A DNA stretch of 41,598 nucleotides from Minisyncoccota bacterium (GCA_023135835.1 JAGLSI010000004.1:1-41598); one strand, 5' to 3'; shown: positions 23,991 to 32,836, counted from the stretch's first letter. The notes: generated by a model not told the origin, from the letters alone. Program-made: numbers and translations.

Positions 23991-25736
23991 ATGAAATTAA
24001 TCAAAAAAATAATTAGCTTATTGTTTTTTAACAAATTAATAGGTGTTGCTTTTGTTGGAGGATTGTTCTTGATGGGATATTTTGGATATTTCAATCTGAT
24101 AAATAATGAAGAAGAAGTAAGATATATTACTGAAAAAATAAACAAAGGAACATTAATTTCATCTCTTTCAGGAAATGGGCAAGTTTCAGCTTCTGACCAA
24201 ATAGATATAAAATTTAAAACTTTAGGAGAAATCATTTACATAGGAGTTGTAAATGGACAAGAAGTAAAAAAAGGAACTTTGTTGGCTCAGTTAGATACAA
24301 ATGATGCCCAAAAAGAAATTAGAGATGCAGAAGTTAATTTAGAAAGTGCTCAGTTAAATTTAGATAGAATTTTAACACCGGTTAGTGATTTAGATTTAAT
24401 GCAAGCAGAAAATAATTTATCTCAAGCTAAAGAATATAAAGTTAGCGTTGAAAATGCCTTAGATGAAATTTATGAAGAAGCTATAAATTCAGTTTCAAAT
24501 ACTTTTTTGGATTTTCCCTCTGTTGTGATAGGTCTTCAAAATATTTTATTTTCGGATGATTTATCCGGGAGTGGACAATGGAATATTTCTTATTACGGAG
24601 ACTCAATCAACTTTTACAATGAAAATTCAGACGGGATGAAAGATGCAACCTACGATTCATATATGAAAGCTGAAAAAATTTACGATATTAATTTTGAAAA
24701 TTTTAAAATCGTAAATCGTAATTCAGATCCCGAAGAAATAGAAGCTTTGGTTTTAGAAACATATAATACAGCTAAAAGTTTATCTGATGCGATTAAAGAT
24801 AGTAATAATTTAATTCAACTATATCAGGATGAATACGCTGAAAGAAATTTAACTCCTAAGCAATTATCTAGCTCCCATCTAAATTCTTTAAGTTCTTATA
24901 CTGGAACTGTGAATAACATTTTAAGTGAATTATTAAGTTTAAAAAACTCTATTAAAAATAAAAAGGAAGATATAATAAATGCTGAGAGAGATATTCAGGA
25001 AAAAACAAAAATTTATGAAGAGTTAGTAAATGGAGCAGATGAATACGATATTCGATCTCAAGAATTAATTGTTAAGCAAAGAGAAAACGCTTTAATAGAT
25101 GCTCAAGAAAATCTTTATGATTATTATATTTATGCTCCTTTTGATGGAGTGATTGCTAAAACAGAAATTAACAAAGGAGAGTTTGTTAATTCAAACTTGA
25201 CTGCTTTTATTCTTATTACAGATCAAAAAACGGCAGAAATTGTATTAAATGAAATAGAAATTGCTGATGTTGAAATTGGTCAAAAAGTTAATTTAAAATT
25301 GGACGCTGTTGAAGATTATGTTGCAGAAGGAACTGTTATAGAAATTGACACTATTGGGACAGTCAGTTCTGGAGTAGTTGATTATGGAGTAAGAATTGGT
25401 TTTGAATCTTCTAATGAAAAAATAAAACCAGGAATGAGTGTAAATGCGGAAATAATAATAGAAGAGAAAGAAGATGTTTTAATTGTTTCTAATTCGGCTA
25501 TATCCTATGTTCGGAATAAAGCATTTGTTCAAATATTAGAAAATGGTCAATTAAAAAAATTACCAGTAGAGGTAGGTATGATAACTGATTTAAAAACTGA
25601 AATTATAAGTGGTTTAAATGGGGGTACTGAAATAGTGATTGGAGAGGATTTATCTACAGAGCCAGTCAATCCTGAAAATAAACCTGAAGCTAGTCAAAGA
25701 GGAACAGGGAGTATGCAAATGATGAAAGCTATATAA
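23991..25736 (+). CDS. MacA-like membrane fusion (adaptor) protein
   Basis: 581 residues. One membrane segment at about 17-36. A split biotinyl-lipoyl domain (GEIIYIGVVNGQEVKKGTLLAQLDTNDA, about 77-104, and YIYAPFDGVIAKTEINKGEFVN, about 376-398) brackets a long helical hairpin of about 270 residues, longer than in E. coli MacA. Beta-barrel and membrane-proximal domains follow (PGMSVNAEI, about 482). It is first of a three-gene operon with the ATPase and permease. No outer-membrane TolC partner is seen, as expected for a cell with one membrane. The probable job is export of peptides or envelope components. Confidence 0.85.
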   Translation: MKLIKKIISLLFFNKLIGVAFVGGLFLMGYFGYFNLINNEEEVRYITEKINKGTLISSLSGNGQVSASDQIDIKFKTLGEIIYIGVVNGQEVKKGTLLAQLDTNDAQKEIRDAEVNLESAQLNLDRILTPVSDLDLMQAENNLSQAKEYKVSVENALDEIYEEAINSVSNTFLDFPSVVIGLQNILFSDDLSGSGQWNISYYGDSINFYNENSDGMKDATYDSYMKAEKIYDINFENFKIVNRNSDPEEIEALVLETYNTAKSLSDAIKDSNNLIQLYQDEYAERNLTPKQLSSSHLNSLSSYTGTVNNILSELLSLKNSIKNKKEDIINAERDIQEKTKIYEELVNGADEYDIRSQELIVKQRENALIDAQENLYDYYIYAPFDGVIAKTEINKGEFVNSNLTAFILITDQKTAEIVLNEIEIADVEIGQKVNLKLDAVEDYVAEGTVIEIDTIGTVSSGVVDYGVRIGFESSNEKIKPGMSVNAEIIIEEKEDVLIVSNSAISYVRNKAFVQILENGQLKKLPVEVGMITDLKTEIISGLNGGTEIVIGEDLSTEPVNPENKPEASQRGTGSMQMMKAI

Positions 25737-25752
25737 AAAATTTAACAAAAAT

Positions 25753-26463
25753 ATGATTGAATGTAAAAATCTTACAAAAATATATAAAACAGGTAATACA
25801 GAAACGAGAGCTCTTTGGGATGTTTCTTTTAAAATTAAAGAAGGTGAATTTGTGGCGATTATAGGTCCATCAGGATCGGGAAAATCTACTTTAATGCATA
25901 TGTTGGGAGCTTTAGATACTCCTACAAGTGGAGAATATTTTTTAGATGGAAATGATGTTTCTAATTTTAGTGATGATGAATTAGCTGTAATACGCAAGAA
26001 AAAAATAGGTTTTGTATTTCAAGCCTTTAACCTTTTACCCAGAGCTTCAGTTTTAAGAAATATTTACCTTCCGTTAGTATATGAGGAAATTCCTAGAGAA
26101 AAAAGATATGAAATGGCAGACAAAGCGTTAAAAAATGCAGGTTTAGATAAAGAACATTATAATCATTTATCTAACCAATTATCTGGAGGACAAATGCAGA
26201 GAGTGGCTATAGCTCGTGCTTTAGTTAATAACCCGGCTTTAATTTTAGCTGATGAACCAACTGGGAATTTAGATTCTAAAACAGGAGAAGTTATTTTGGA
26301 TACTTTCAAAAAATTAAATAAAGAAGGTCGAACAATTATTTTAATTACTCATGAAAAATATATTGCTGAACATGCAGATAGAGTTATTACAATAAAAGAT
26401 GGAGAAATAGAAAACGATTCTAGAAAATCCAACCAAAAGAAAATTAAAAATATCAAAGAATAA
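25753..26463 (+). CDS. ABC transporter ATPase, MacB-type
   Basis: 236 residues. Walker [10 protein letters not shown] from 38, Q-loop [21 protein letters not shown], signature [16 protein letters not shown], Walker [17 protein letters not shown], switch His in [12 protein letters not shown]. It begins 16 bp after the adaptor and ends 4 bp before the permease. It is more canonical than the ATPase at 9972-10643, and the two systems are separate paralogues. Confidence 0.92.
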   Translation: MIECKNLTKIYKTGNTETRALWDVSFKIKEGEFVAIIGPSGSGKSTLMHMLGALDTPTSGEYFLDGNDVSNFSDDELAVIRKKKIGFVFQAFNLLPRASVLRNIYLPLVYEEIPREKRYEMADKALKNAGLDKEHYNHLSNQLSGGQMQRVAIARALVNNPALILADEPTGNLDSKTGEVILDTFKKLNKEGRTIILITHEKYIAEHADRVITIKDGEIENDSRKSNQKKIKNIKE

Positions 26464-26467
26464 TATT

Positions 26468-27691
26468 ATGTTAATTAGTGATATATTTGAAGAAACTTTT
26501 TTTGCTGTACTTTCTAATAAAGTCCGTTCTGGATTAACAGCTTTAGGGATAATAATAGGGATAGCTTCTGTTGTTACAATGATATCTATTGGACAAGGAA
26601 CGGCTTATGATATTTCCACTAAGATTGAATCCCTAGGTTCTAATTTATTAACTGTTTCTCCCGGAGCCACTAAAGTTATAGGAATGAATGCTAAATCAGC
26701 AACGGGTTCTGCCGACACTCTGGTAATTGGAGATGCCGATGCCATAGAAGAAAAAATTCAAGGTATAATTTCTGTAGCTCCTGAAGTATCTTCTAGACAA
26801 CAAGTAATTATAAAGGGCTCAAATACTAATACAAATATTTATGGAGTAACAGAAACCTACCCTCAAGTAAAAAATGTAGAAATAGAATTAGGAACCTTTA
26901 TCACAGAAAATAATATAAGAAGAACTTCTAAGGTAGCTGTACTTGGGCCTGAAACACGAGATAATTTATTTGGGATAGGAGTTAACCCTGTGGGAGAAAT
27001 TATTAGAATTGGAAGTTTAGATTTTGTAGTTATTGGAGTAACTATAGCTAAAGGAGGATCTGGTTTTGGGAGTTCAGATGATTTGATTTATATTCCTATC
27101 AATACAGCGCAACATTATTTAACAGGAAGCGATTCTGTTAATAATATAAATATTCAAGTGGAAGATGAAGAAAAAATGACTTTAGTAGAAGAAGAAATAA
27201 CTACTTTGTTACTAGCGAGACATGGCATTTCTAACATTGATGATATAGATTTTAACATAATGAATCAAGCTGATATTTTAGATACTGTTTCTGAAATAGC
27301 TGGGACAATGACATTATTGTTGGGGGCTATAGCAGGGATTTCTTTGTTGGTAGGAGGGATAGGAATTATGAATATGATGCTTACTACTGTTACTGAAAGA
27401 ACTAGAGAAATTGGGTTAAGAAAAGCTTTGGGAGCTCAAAATAAAGATATTATTTTACAGTTTTTATCTGAATCGGTTGTGTTAACTTTTGTAGGAGGAG
27501 TTTTGGGAATTTTATTGGGATGGGCAGCTTCTAGTTTTGTTATGAAAATAAGTGATACGACTACTATCATTACTACTTGGTCAATTATTTTATCTTTTGG
27601 AGTTTCTGCTTTTATTGGAATTGTTTTTGGTTATTATCCAGCACGGCGGGCAGCTTCTTTTAATCCTATTACAGCTTTAAGATATGAGTAA
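26468..27691 (+). CDS. MacB-type ABC transporter permease
   Basis: 407 residues. N-terminal membrane segment at 20-40 (LTALGIIIGIASVVTMISIG), MacB-like extracytoplasmic domain 45-275, and three C-terminal segments. The conserved block GIMNMMLTTVTERTREIGLRKALGA and the end FGYYPARRAASFNPITALRYE are diagnostic for MacB. Together with the two genes upstream it forms a tripartite-like exporter in which MacB works as a mechanotransmission pump. Confidence 0.92.
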   Translation: MLISDIFEETFFAVLSNKVRSGLTALGIIIGIASVVTMISIGQGTAYDISTKIESLGSNLLTVSPGATKVIGMNAKSATGSADTLVIGDADAIEEKIQGIISVAPEVSSRQQVIIKGSNTNTNIYGVTETYPQVKNVEIELGTFITENNIRRTSKVAVLGPETRDNLFGIGVNPVGEIIRIGSLDFVVIGVTIAKGGSGFGSSDDLIYIPINTAQHYLTGSDSVNNINIQVEDEEKMTLVEEEITTLLLARHGISNIDDIDFNIMNQADILDTVSEIAGTMTLLLGAIAGISLLVGGIGIMNMMLTTVTERTREIGLRKALGAQNKDIILQFLSESVVLTFVGGVLGILLGWAASSFVMKISDTTTIITTWSIILSFGVSAFIGIVFGYYPARRAASFNPITALRYE

Positions 27692-27726
27692 TAACATAAT
27701 AGACAGAAGAGATTAAGTAAAAGTTA

Positions 27727-27758
27727 AACCCCAATGCTATCGCATTAGGGTTTTATTG
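27727..27758 (+). terminator. Terminator of the MacAB-like operon
   Basis: AAACCCCAATGC pairs with GCATTAGGGTTT (one mismatch) around the loop TATC, then T-rich sequence. Confidence 0.75.
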
Positions 27759-27766
27759 TTTTTTGC

Positions 27767-27838
27767 TCCGGCGGCAGGGCTCGAACCTGCGACAAATTGA
27801 TTAACAGTCAATTGCTCTACCAACTGAGCTACGCCGGA
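27767..27838 (-). tRNA. tRNA-Asn (GTT anticodon)
   Basis: Minus-strand cloverleaf: acceptor TCCGGCG/CGCCGGA, D-arm GCTC/GAGC, anticodon stem ATTGA/TCAAT with loop CTGTTAA (anticodon GTT), T-stem GCAGG/CCTGC. The discriminator is G and CCA is not encoded. The exact 3' end is certain to within one base. Confidence 0.92.
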
Positions 27839-28034
27839 ATATAGTTTATTTTATATTTATTTACTAAATATAAATGAATATAAAACTGATATGTATTTTA
27901 TCAAAAAAAAGCTAAAAGTCCAATAAAAGTTATCAAGGACTCTTGACTAATTTGAAAATACTAGTAGTATAATGAGCAGAAGTCCTTTGATGTAGAGGAC
28001 CATTTTAAACTTTTTGACGGATAGGAGATTTCAC

Positions 28035-28646
28035 ATGAAAAAACTCATTTTGTTGGTCAGTTTGTTCATTTTTTTTGCGATGGCGATATTGGTTTCCCCA
28101 GTATCTGCGAAACAAGATAAGTGTGCGACGATTCCGTCTGGGCAGATTTATGATTCTGCCGGTAACGTTATTGAGGTCGGGTATGATCAGTGGGGGTATA
28201 ATTATCAAGGTCGTCTATTCAATGGTGGATATTGCGACTCTTATCGTGGTGCCGCTTGGTGTCAAATTTATGCCGACATAAATCTTATTATGAAATGGAA
28301 CGATGCCTGGTTGTCCAACAAGGATTGCGACGGCGACGGCCTACTTGATCGTCATTTTGGTTATCCAAATTATATCGGTTCTGGTGCATGGCTTACCAAT
28401 CATCAGTCGGGTATGGTGGAAGTTGGCGGGAAGATGCGGCAATGGAATTACTTTGTAAAAATTGTTGCCGTAAATCCTTCCGACTACGCTGAAGACGGAT
28501 ACTGGTACACCCAAGAGGGTGAAGAAATCGGTCAGGTAATTTGGGGGCAATTTGCTATTATCATGCAAGTTTCCAATGACCCGTCTGTTGGTGAACATGG
28601 GGTACTCTATCAAAGCCCTGTCCGAGTTGGTCTCGGAAATTGGTAG
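28035..28646 (+). CDS. Secreted orphan protein with Ca-binding-like loop
   Basis: The ATG at 28035 (MKKLILLVSLFIFF) is chosen because AGGAG lies 7 nt upstream; an upstream TTG start would put it inside the gene. 203 residues: signal peptide 1-25 (cleavage after VSA), then an unknown domain rich in Trp, Tyr and Gly with Cys pairs (CATIP, GYCDSYRGAAWC). NKDCDGDGLLDRHFG (about 96-110) looks like a calcium-binding DxDxDG loop. Codon use is clearly richer in G and C than the neighbours, which suggests acquisition. It is a single gene with its own terminator. Similar secreted proteins occur in environmental bacteria, with no assigned function. Confidence 0.75.
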   Translation: MKKLILLVSLFIFFAMAILVSPVSAKQDKCATIPSGQIYDSAGNVIEVGYDQWGYNYQGRLFNGGYCDSYRGAAWCQIYADINLIMKWNDAWLSNKDCDGDGLLDRHFGYPNYIGSGAWLTNHQSGMVEVGGKMRQWNYFVKIVAVNPSDYAEDGYWYTQEGEEIGQVIWGQFAIIMQVSNDPSVGEHGVLYQSPVRVGLGNW

Positions 28647-28675
28647 GATATAACAGCTTTTAGTTGTTGTAGGTA

Positions 28676-28710
28676 ACAGCGGAATGTTTTCACATTCCGC
28701 TGTTTTTTTA
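28676..28710 (+). terminator. Terminator of the secreted orphan gene
   Basis: 11-bp perfect stem ACAGCGGAATG with CATTCCGCTGT, a 6-nt loop and seven T. Confidence 0.85.
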
Positions 28711-28735
28711 TTTTCTATTTTCTCTTTTTTAATTA

Positions 28736-28744
28736 TGATATAAT
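28736..28744 (+). promoter_or_regulatory. Extended -10 promoter of the PEBP gene
   Basis: TGATATAAT with the ATG (28751) 6 nt beyond, so the message should start at or next to its start codon. Confidence 0.6.
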
Positions 28745-28750
28745 TATGTA

Positions 28751-29440
28751 ATGATAAAAAGAAAAAAATACTTAAGTTTATTTATAATTATTATAATTTT
28801 ATTAATTTTTACCTTAATTATCACAAATAAAGAGGACGATAGTTTATCAGAAGAAACAGCAGAAAGAACTTCTGATGATTATAAAATAACGGAGGATATG
28901 GTGATATTAAATGTTTTTAATGAAGAAGGTTTTCAGGTGGAGTCTGTTCAAGAAGATGATTTATCTAAAGAAGTTAATTTAAAAATTAATACCCTAACTT
29001 TATTTAGTCCTGATTTTTTGAACTTAGAAAGTATTCCGTCTCAATTTACTTGTGATGGAGATAATATAAATCCTAATTTAGAAATTGCAGGAATAGTTGA
29101 AGATGCAAAATCATTAGTTTTAATAATGGAAGATATAGATGCTCCTGATGGAATATGGGACCATTGGATAAAGTTTAATATTCCAGTAGATACTAGGATT
29201 ATAAATGAGGCAGAGCTAGTTCAGGGGATTTCAGGAAAAGGAACAGGTGGAAGTTTAGATTATTCAGGTCCATGTCCTCCTGAAGGGAAACATCAGTATG
29301 TTTTTAAGCTTTATTCTCTTGATGTGGAGTTGATTTTACCAGAAGGAAGTTCTAAGGAAGAAGTTGAAACTGCTATGGAAGGACATATTTTACAAGAAGC
29401 GGAGTTAATAGGAGTTTATGAAAGAACAATTAGTCTTTAA
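28751..29440 (+). CDS. YbhB/YbcL family (PEBP-like) membrane-anchored protein
   Basis: 229 residues. Membrane anchor 5-24 with an acidic linker to about 75, then a PEBP domain: IPSQFTCDGDNINPNLEI, LVLIMEDIDAPDGIWDHWIKFNIP, and GPCPPEGKHQYVFKLYSLD, which form the conserved anion-binding pocket (Asp-Pro-Asp region, His, and GxCPP). The biochemical role of the bacterial family is poorly defined. Leaderless-type promoter and no operon partner. Confidence 0.9.
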   Translation: MIKRKKYLSLFIIIIILLIFTLIITNKEDDSLSEETAERTSDDYKITEDMVILNVFNEEGFQVESVQEDDLSKEVNLKINTLTLFSPDFLNLESIPSQFTCDGDNINPNLEIAGIVEDAKSLVLIMEDIDAPDGIWDHWIKFNIPVDTRIINEAELVQGISGKGTGGSLDYSGPCPPEGKHQYVFKLYSLDVELILPEGSSKEEVETAMEGHILQEAELIGVYERTISL

Positions 29441-29495
29441 GGGTAAAGAATTAAAAATTTAATTTTTAAGATTATTTATTTTTTGTAAGTTATGA

Positions 29496-29548
29496 GGGAC
29501 TTGTCCCGTTAGAGATAATTTACTGAAAGTAAGTTATCTCTAACGGGA
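29496..29548 (+). promoter_or_regulatory. Long hairpin ending on the start codon of the YggU gene
   Basis: 29504-29523 pairs with 29529-29548: a 20-bp stem (15 perfect Watson-Crick pairs, TCCCGTTAGAGATAA with its complement, plus TTTAC/GTAAG) with loop TGAAA. The last paired base is the A of the ATG. A competing small hairpin GGGAC-TT-GTCCC (29496-29507) uses the same left arm. Confidence 0.6.
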
Positions 29549-29784
29549 TGTATATAAAAGTAAAAGTTTTTCCTAAAGCAAAAAAAGAAGAGCTAAAAAA
29601 GATAAATAAAGAGGGGAATTGTTTTGAAATAAGAGTGAAAGAAAAAGCAGAAAAGAATTTAGCTAATACTAGGGTTTTAGAGTTATTGTCTGAGTATTTT
29701 GAAATAAATAAAAAAGATATAAGTATTATTAATGGACATCATCATTCTGTAAAGTTGTTAAGAATTAGAGATGGTGTATTATAG
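29548..29784 (+). CDS. YggU/DUF167 family protein
   Basis: 78 residues. Family blocks are VKVFPKAKKEE, FEIRVKEKAEKNLANTRVLELLSEYFEINKKDISIINGHHHSVKLLRI (full-length pattern of UPF0235 proteins). It is a small cytosolic protein of unknown function. The start codon is enclosed in the hairpin described at 29496-29548. No Shine-Dalgarno. Confidence 0.85.
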   Translation: MYIKVKVFPKAKKEELKKINKEGNCFEIRVKEKAEKNLANTRVLELLSEYFEINKKDISIINGHHHSVKLLRIRDGVL

Positions 29785-29821
29785 TAGTAATATAAATTAT
29801 TAATTAATAAATTTAAAATTT

Positions 29822-30193
29822 ATGGATAATAATATTAAGATAAATTCTATAGACGTAGAGATTACAGAGGAGCTTAGAGTCTATATAAATAAAAAACTGA
29901 AAAGAATCAAGAAGTTTATTGATTTTAATGATCCAAGTGTGAGTGCTGATATTAGGTTAATAAAAGACTCAAAAGGGCAGAGTACAGGTAAGTTTTACAG
30001 AGTAGAGTTAAGTATAATGACTGCTGGTAAGAAATATGGGGTTAATGCCAGTGGGAATAGTCCTTACCAAGCAATTGATCAGGTAAAGGATTTAATTTTT
30101 AGGAAGATTTCAGAGCATAAGGATAAAAAGCAAAATTTATTCAAAAAAGGTGGAGCAAAGATTAAAAGTTTTTTAAAAAAGTTTAATAAATAA
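29822..30193 (+). CDS. hpf: Ribosome hibernation promoting factor, short HPF/RaiA-type
   Basis: 123 residues. Beta-alpha-beta-beta-beta-alpha pattern of HPF: VEITEELRVYINKKLKRIKKF, RVELSIMTAGKKYGVNASG and SPYQAIDQVKDLIFRKI. The Lys-rich tail (about 100-123) lacks the dimerisation domain of long HPF. It binds the 30S decoding region in stationary phase. It is followed 5 bp later by the cyclophilin gene. Confidence 0.9.
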   Translation: MDNNIKINSIDVEITEELRVYINKKLKRIKKFIDFNDPSVSADIRLIKDSKGQSTGKFYRVELSIMTAGKKYGVNASGNSPYQAIDQVKDLIFRKISEHKDKKQNLFKKGGAKIKSFLKKFNK

Positions 30194-30198
30194 TAAGT

Positions 30199-30819
30199 AT
30201 GCAATTTTTAGAGACAATAGGAGGAAGAATTACAGTTTTTTTGGGTTTATTATTAATAATTGGAGTAATGACATATTCAAATTTTATGGACAATACAAAT
30301 AATATAGATATTATTGACGATGTAAATGCAGAAACAGGTGAGTTGGTAATTTTTAAGACTAATATGGGTAGTTTTGAGATTAAATTAAATAAAGAAACCC
30401 CTAAAACAGTTGATAATTTTAAAAAATTAGTAAATGAAGGTTTTTATGACGGGGTGAAATTCCATCGGATTATTCCAGGTTTTATGATTCAGGGAGGTGA
30501 TCCTTTAACTAAAGATGATACAGCTGAAGCTATGTGGGGCACTGGAGGTCCAGGATATATGTTTGAAGATGAGATTGGAGTAAATAATTCAAATGTTATA
30601 GGAACTATTTCAATGGCAAACGCTGGTCCAAATACAAACGGAAGTCAATTCTTTATAAATACAGCTGATAACGGCATGCATTTAGATAATAAACATACAG
30701 TTTTTGGAGAAGTGGTTAGTGGAATGGAAGTGGTTAAAGCGATTGAAGCAGTAGAGACAAAAGAAAAAGATATTCCTGTGAGTCCTGTTATTATAGAAAG
30801 TATTCGTTTAGTGGAATAA
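30199..30819 (+). CDS. Membrane-anchored cyclophilin peptidyl-prolyl isomerase
   Basis: 206 residues. Anchor at 10-26, short linker, and cyclophilin domain from about 46: FKTNMGSFEIKLNKETPKTVDNF, FHRIIPGFMIQGGDP (catalytic Arg in FHR), MANAGPNTNGSQFFINTAD, HTVFGEVVSGMEVVKAIE. It should catalyse prolyl isomerisation of secreted proteins at the outer face, perhaps together with the DsbA-like protein just downstream. Confidence 0.93.
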   Translation: MQFLETIGGRITVFLGLLLIIGVMTYSNFMDNTNNIDIIDDVNAETGELVIFKTNMGSFEIKLNKETPKTVDNFKKLVNEGFYDGVKFHRIIPGFMIQGGDPLTKDDTAEAMWGTGGPGYMFEDEIGVNNSNVIGTISMANAGPNTNGSQFFINTADNGMHLDNKHTVFGEVVSGMEVVKAIEAVETKEKDIPVSPVIIESIRLVE

Positions 30820-30844
30820 ATAAATTTTAGAAATTCAGAATTAA

Positions 30845-30875
30845 AAAAAGGGTTCGCCTACAGCGAACCCTTTTT
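30845..30875. terminator. Bidirectional terminator between cyclophilin and DsbA-like genes
   Basis: 13-bp perfect stem AAAAAGGGTTCGC with GCGAACCCTTTTT around the loop CTACA, shared by convergent genes. Confidence 0.85.
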
Positions 30876-30888
30876 ATTTAATTTTATA

Positions 30889-31596
30889 CTATAAAGAGTT
30901 TTGGTCGGTTAAAATCATATTAATCATGCCTTCAACAGCGTCGTAAGGCTGAGCTCCGTTAATTGGGAAAACTTCTCCTGATTCTAGGAATACGATAGAA
31001 GTAGGAGTTCCTGTTACTCCAAGATCAACTCCGTTTTGAAAATCATCTTGAACTTTCTTTTCAATTTCTTCATTTTCTAAACAAGCATTAAATTCTTCTT
31101 CATTTAAACCTAATTCAATAGCTATTGTAGGAAGTTCCTCAACAGTAATCCAACTAGTTGATGTTGTTTCAAATATTTTTTCAGTCATTTCCCAGAATTT
31201 ACTTTCTCCTCCTAGAGAACCTGCACATTCAGAAGCAGCAGCTTTTATTTCTGTTGGTGCTCCGTGAACTGGAAATTGTCTAAATGTCCAAGCGACTATT
31301 CCATCTTTAGCATATTTATCTGTAATTCCAACCATTGTGTCATGAAAAGTTTTACAATAAGGACATTCAAAATCACTAAATGTTATTATTTTAATTTTAG
31401 CGTTCGGGTCTCCTAGAATATGGTCTGTTGCTTTAAAACTAACTTCAATAGGTGTTTCTGTTGGTATTTCTTGATTAGGGTTGTTTGTAGGATCGTCAGG
31501 TGTTGAATTAGGGTTATTATTTGAGTAAAATCCCCAGCCAATTAAAGCTCCTGCGATTATTATTGCTAACGGTACTATGTATTTGTTATCGTCCAT
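30889..31596 (-). CDS. DsbA-like (thioredoxin-fold) thiol oxidoreductase, membrane-anchored
   Basis: 235 residues. Anchor at 8-25, Asn/Pro-rich linker, then a DsbA/BdbD-type domain: DPNAKIKIITFSDFECPYCKTFHDTM with the CPYC active site (about 77-80), a helical insertion, and the cis-Pro loop GVTGTPTSIVF. Likely oxidises or isomerises disulfides in exported proteins. The tandem 28-bp repeat array lies about 100 bp upstream. Confidence 0.9.
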   Translation of the reverse strand: MDDNKYIVPLAIIIAGALIGWGFYSNNNPNSTPDDPTNNPNQEIPTETPIEVSFKATDHILGDPNAKIKIITFSDFECPYCKTFHDTMVGITDKYAKDGIVAWTFRQFPVHGAPTEIKAAASECAGSLGGESKFWEMTEKIFETTSTSWITVEELPTIAIELGLNEEEFNACLENEEIEKKVQDDFQNGVDLGVTGTPTSIVFLESGEVFPINGAQPYDAVEGMINMILTDQNSL

Positions 31597-31693
31597 ATTT
31601 TTGAGTGAGGATTTATAGAAATGGTTATGATAATAAGTATTTCTATATAATCCGAGCGAGGTAATTATATGCTCGCTTCATATATTTTTATTT

Positions 31694-31775
31694 ACCCGAT
31701 CATCTTTTGGTGATTTAGGGTACCCGATCATCTTTTGGTGATTTAGGGTACCCGATCATTTTTAATGATTTAGGA
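31694..31775 (-). repeat. Array of three 28-bp hairpin repeats upstream of the DsbA-like gene
   Basis: Units at 31694-31721, 31722-31749 and 31750-31775. On the minus strand each reads CCCTAAATCA...TGATCGGGTA. The first two are identical; the third has a changed stem (CATT/AATG for CATC/GGTG) that still pairs. Left of it a hairpin AGCGAG/CTCGCT lies in the leader. The array begins just after the exonuclease stop codon. Confidence 0.8.
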
Positions 31776-31790
31776 TTATTAATTGTTAAT

Positions 31791-32366
31791 TTAAAATAAT
31801 AATGAATTAGTTATTATTTCCGTTCCTTTTTCCTCCCATAATGAAGTATCTAATTTGATTTCTTTTAGAACCCCATTGTCTTTATATTTTAACAGATTAT
31901 TTTTAATTGCATAGTTATATATTTCCTTTGTAATTTTTACATCGTCTAAGCAATATTTTCTGATTTTTTCTATTTCTCCATTTTTCCACCAAGTGATAGC
32001 TTCCAATCCATGTCCACTTTTTCCTTTCCCTAAAGTAGCTTCGGCAATATTGTCTAGTTTTATTCTACGCCCGATAGTATTATGGATTTCTTTTAAAATA
32101 TCAAGACTTTTTATATTTTTTAAATCCCCATGATAATGTTTATTTAATAGGGGAATATCAAAATGATCAGAATTAAAACCAACAAGCATGTCTGCTTTTT
32201 CTATTAGAGTGAAAAGTCTATCAAAATCATCTTCTAAAAAAGAATCATATTCATCAGTTTCTGAGTCATGGGTGCAGACAATAGAGATGTCTAGTTTCTC
32301 AGGAGTATTTTCACCAATGTCTTCAAAAGTGTTTTTTGTTTCTATATCAAAAGTAATTTTTCGCAT
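31791..32366 (-). CDS. Ribonuclease H-like 3'-5' exonuclease (DEDD fold)
   Basis: 191 residues. Exo I motif FDIETKN (Asp7, Glu9), Exo II around LVGFNSDHFDIPLL, and Exo III in YCLDDVKITKEIYNYA. This pattern fits the RNase_H_2/YprB-type predicted exonucleases rather than DnaQ proofreading subunits. The gene is apparently complete. Substrate (DNA or RNA) unknown. Confidence 0.82.
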   Translation of the reverse strand: MRKITFDIETKNTFEDIGENTPEKLDISIVCTHDSETDEYDSFLEDDFDRLFTLIEKADMLVGFNSDHFDIPLLNKHYHGDLKNIKSLDILKEIHNTIGRRIKLDNIAEATLGKGKSGHGLEAITWWKNGEIEKIRKYCLDDVKITKEIYNYAIKNNLLKYKDNGVLKEIKLDTSLWEEKGTEIITNSLLF

Positions 32367-32424
32367 GATTTGTATATTTTATCTGATATTAAAGTATTAA
32401 ACAAGAAAAAATAAAAACAAAAAA

Positions 32425-32448
32425 CCCCCGACTAATTAAAGTCGGGGG
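32425..32448 (-). terminator. Terminator downstream of the 91-residue orphan gene
   Basis: CCCCCGACT pairs with AGTCGGGGG, followed on the minus strand by TTTTTTG. The 3' untranslated region 32449-32560 holds G-tracts (seven G at 32444-32450, nine G at 32468-32476) and the AAGGGG/CCCCTT element. Confidence 0.75.
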
Positions 32449-32560
32449 GGTGGCGCTTGTTACAGCAGGGGGGGGGTAAGAAAGTTCTTATCCTTTTCCA
32501 AGCCCTTATTTTTTAAGGGGAGGTCTAATTACCTTTGCGAACCAGTCTGCTTGTTAAAGG

Positions 32561-32836
32561 TTATTTATCTCTGAAAGCTTTTCCAGTAAGATGTTTTTTG
32601 TCGCTAGAAGTATCCTTTTTGTCAAATTGAGATTGATCAATCATTTCTTCGAACATCTCCTTAACGATAGGGTTTAGAAACACAAATGCTTCCTCCAGGG
32701 AGATATCCAGTTTTTTAGCAAAGCGTCCTACACTTCTTCGGTATTCTTCCGCAGAAACAATTTTTATTTCCCCTTGACTCAAGAGAGCCTCTTTTAAAGT
32801 CTCTCTCGTTAACATATTCCTTCTTTCATCATCCAT
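32561..32836 (-). CDS. Orphan small helical protein (Shine-Dalgarno-led)
   Basis: The ATG at 32836 (MDDERRNMLTRETLK) has AAGGAGGTT 6 nt upstream, which decides the start against a longer frame from 32851. 91 residues, charged, mostly helical, no membrane segment. KIVSAEEYRRSVGRFAKKLDISLEEAF could be a small DNA-binding-like or docking domain, but no family is recognised. It has a 110-nt 3' region ending at the terminator 32425-32448. Confidence 0.65.
   Translation of the reverse strand: MDDERRNMLTRETLKEALLSQGEIKIVSAEEYRRSVGRFAKKLDISLEEAFVFLNPIVKEMFEEMIDQSQFDKKDTSSDKKHLTGKAFRDK

Noticed and set aside
31694-31775. Tandem 28-bp repeats as a CRISPR array
   Set aside because: Units abut with no spacers, and no cas genes are present in the window.
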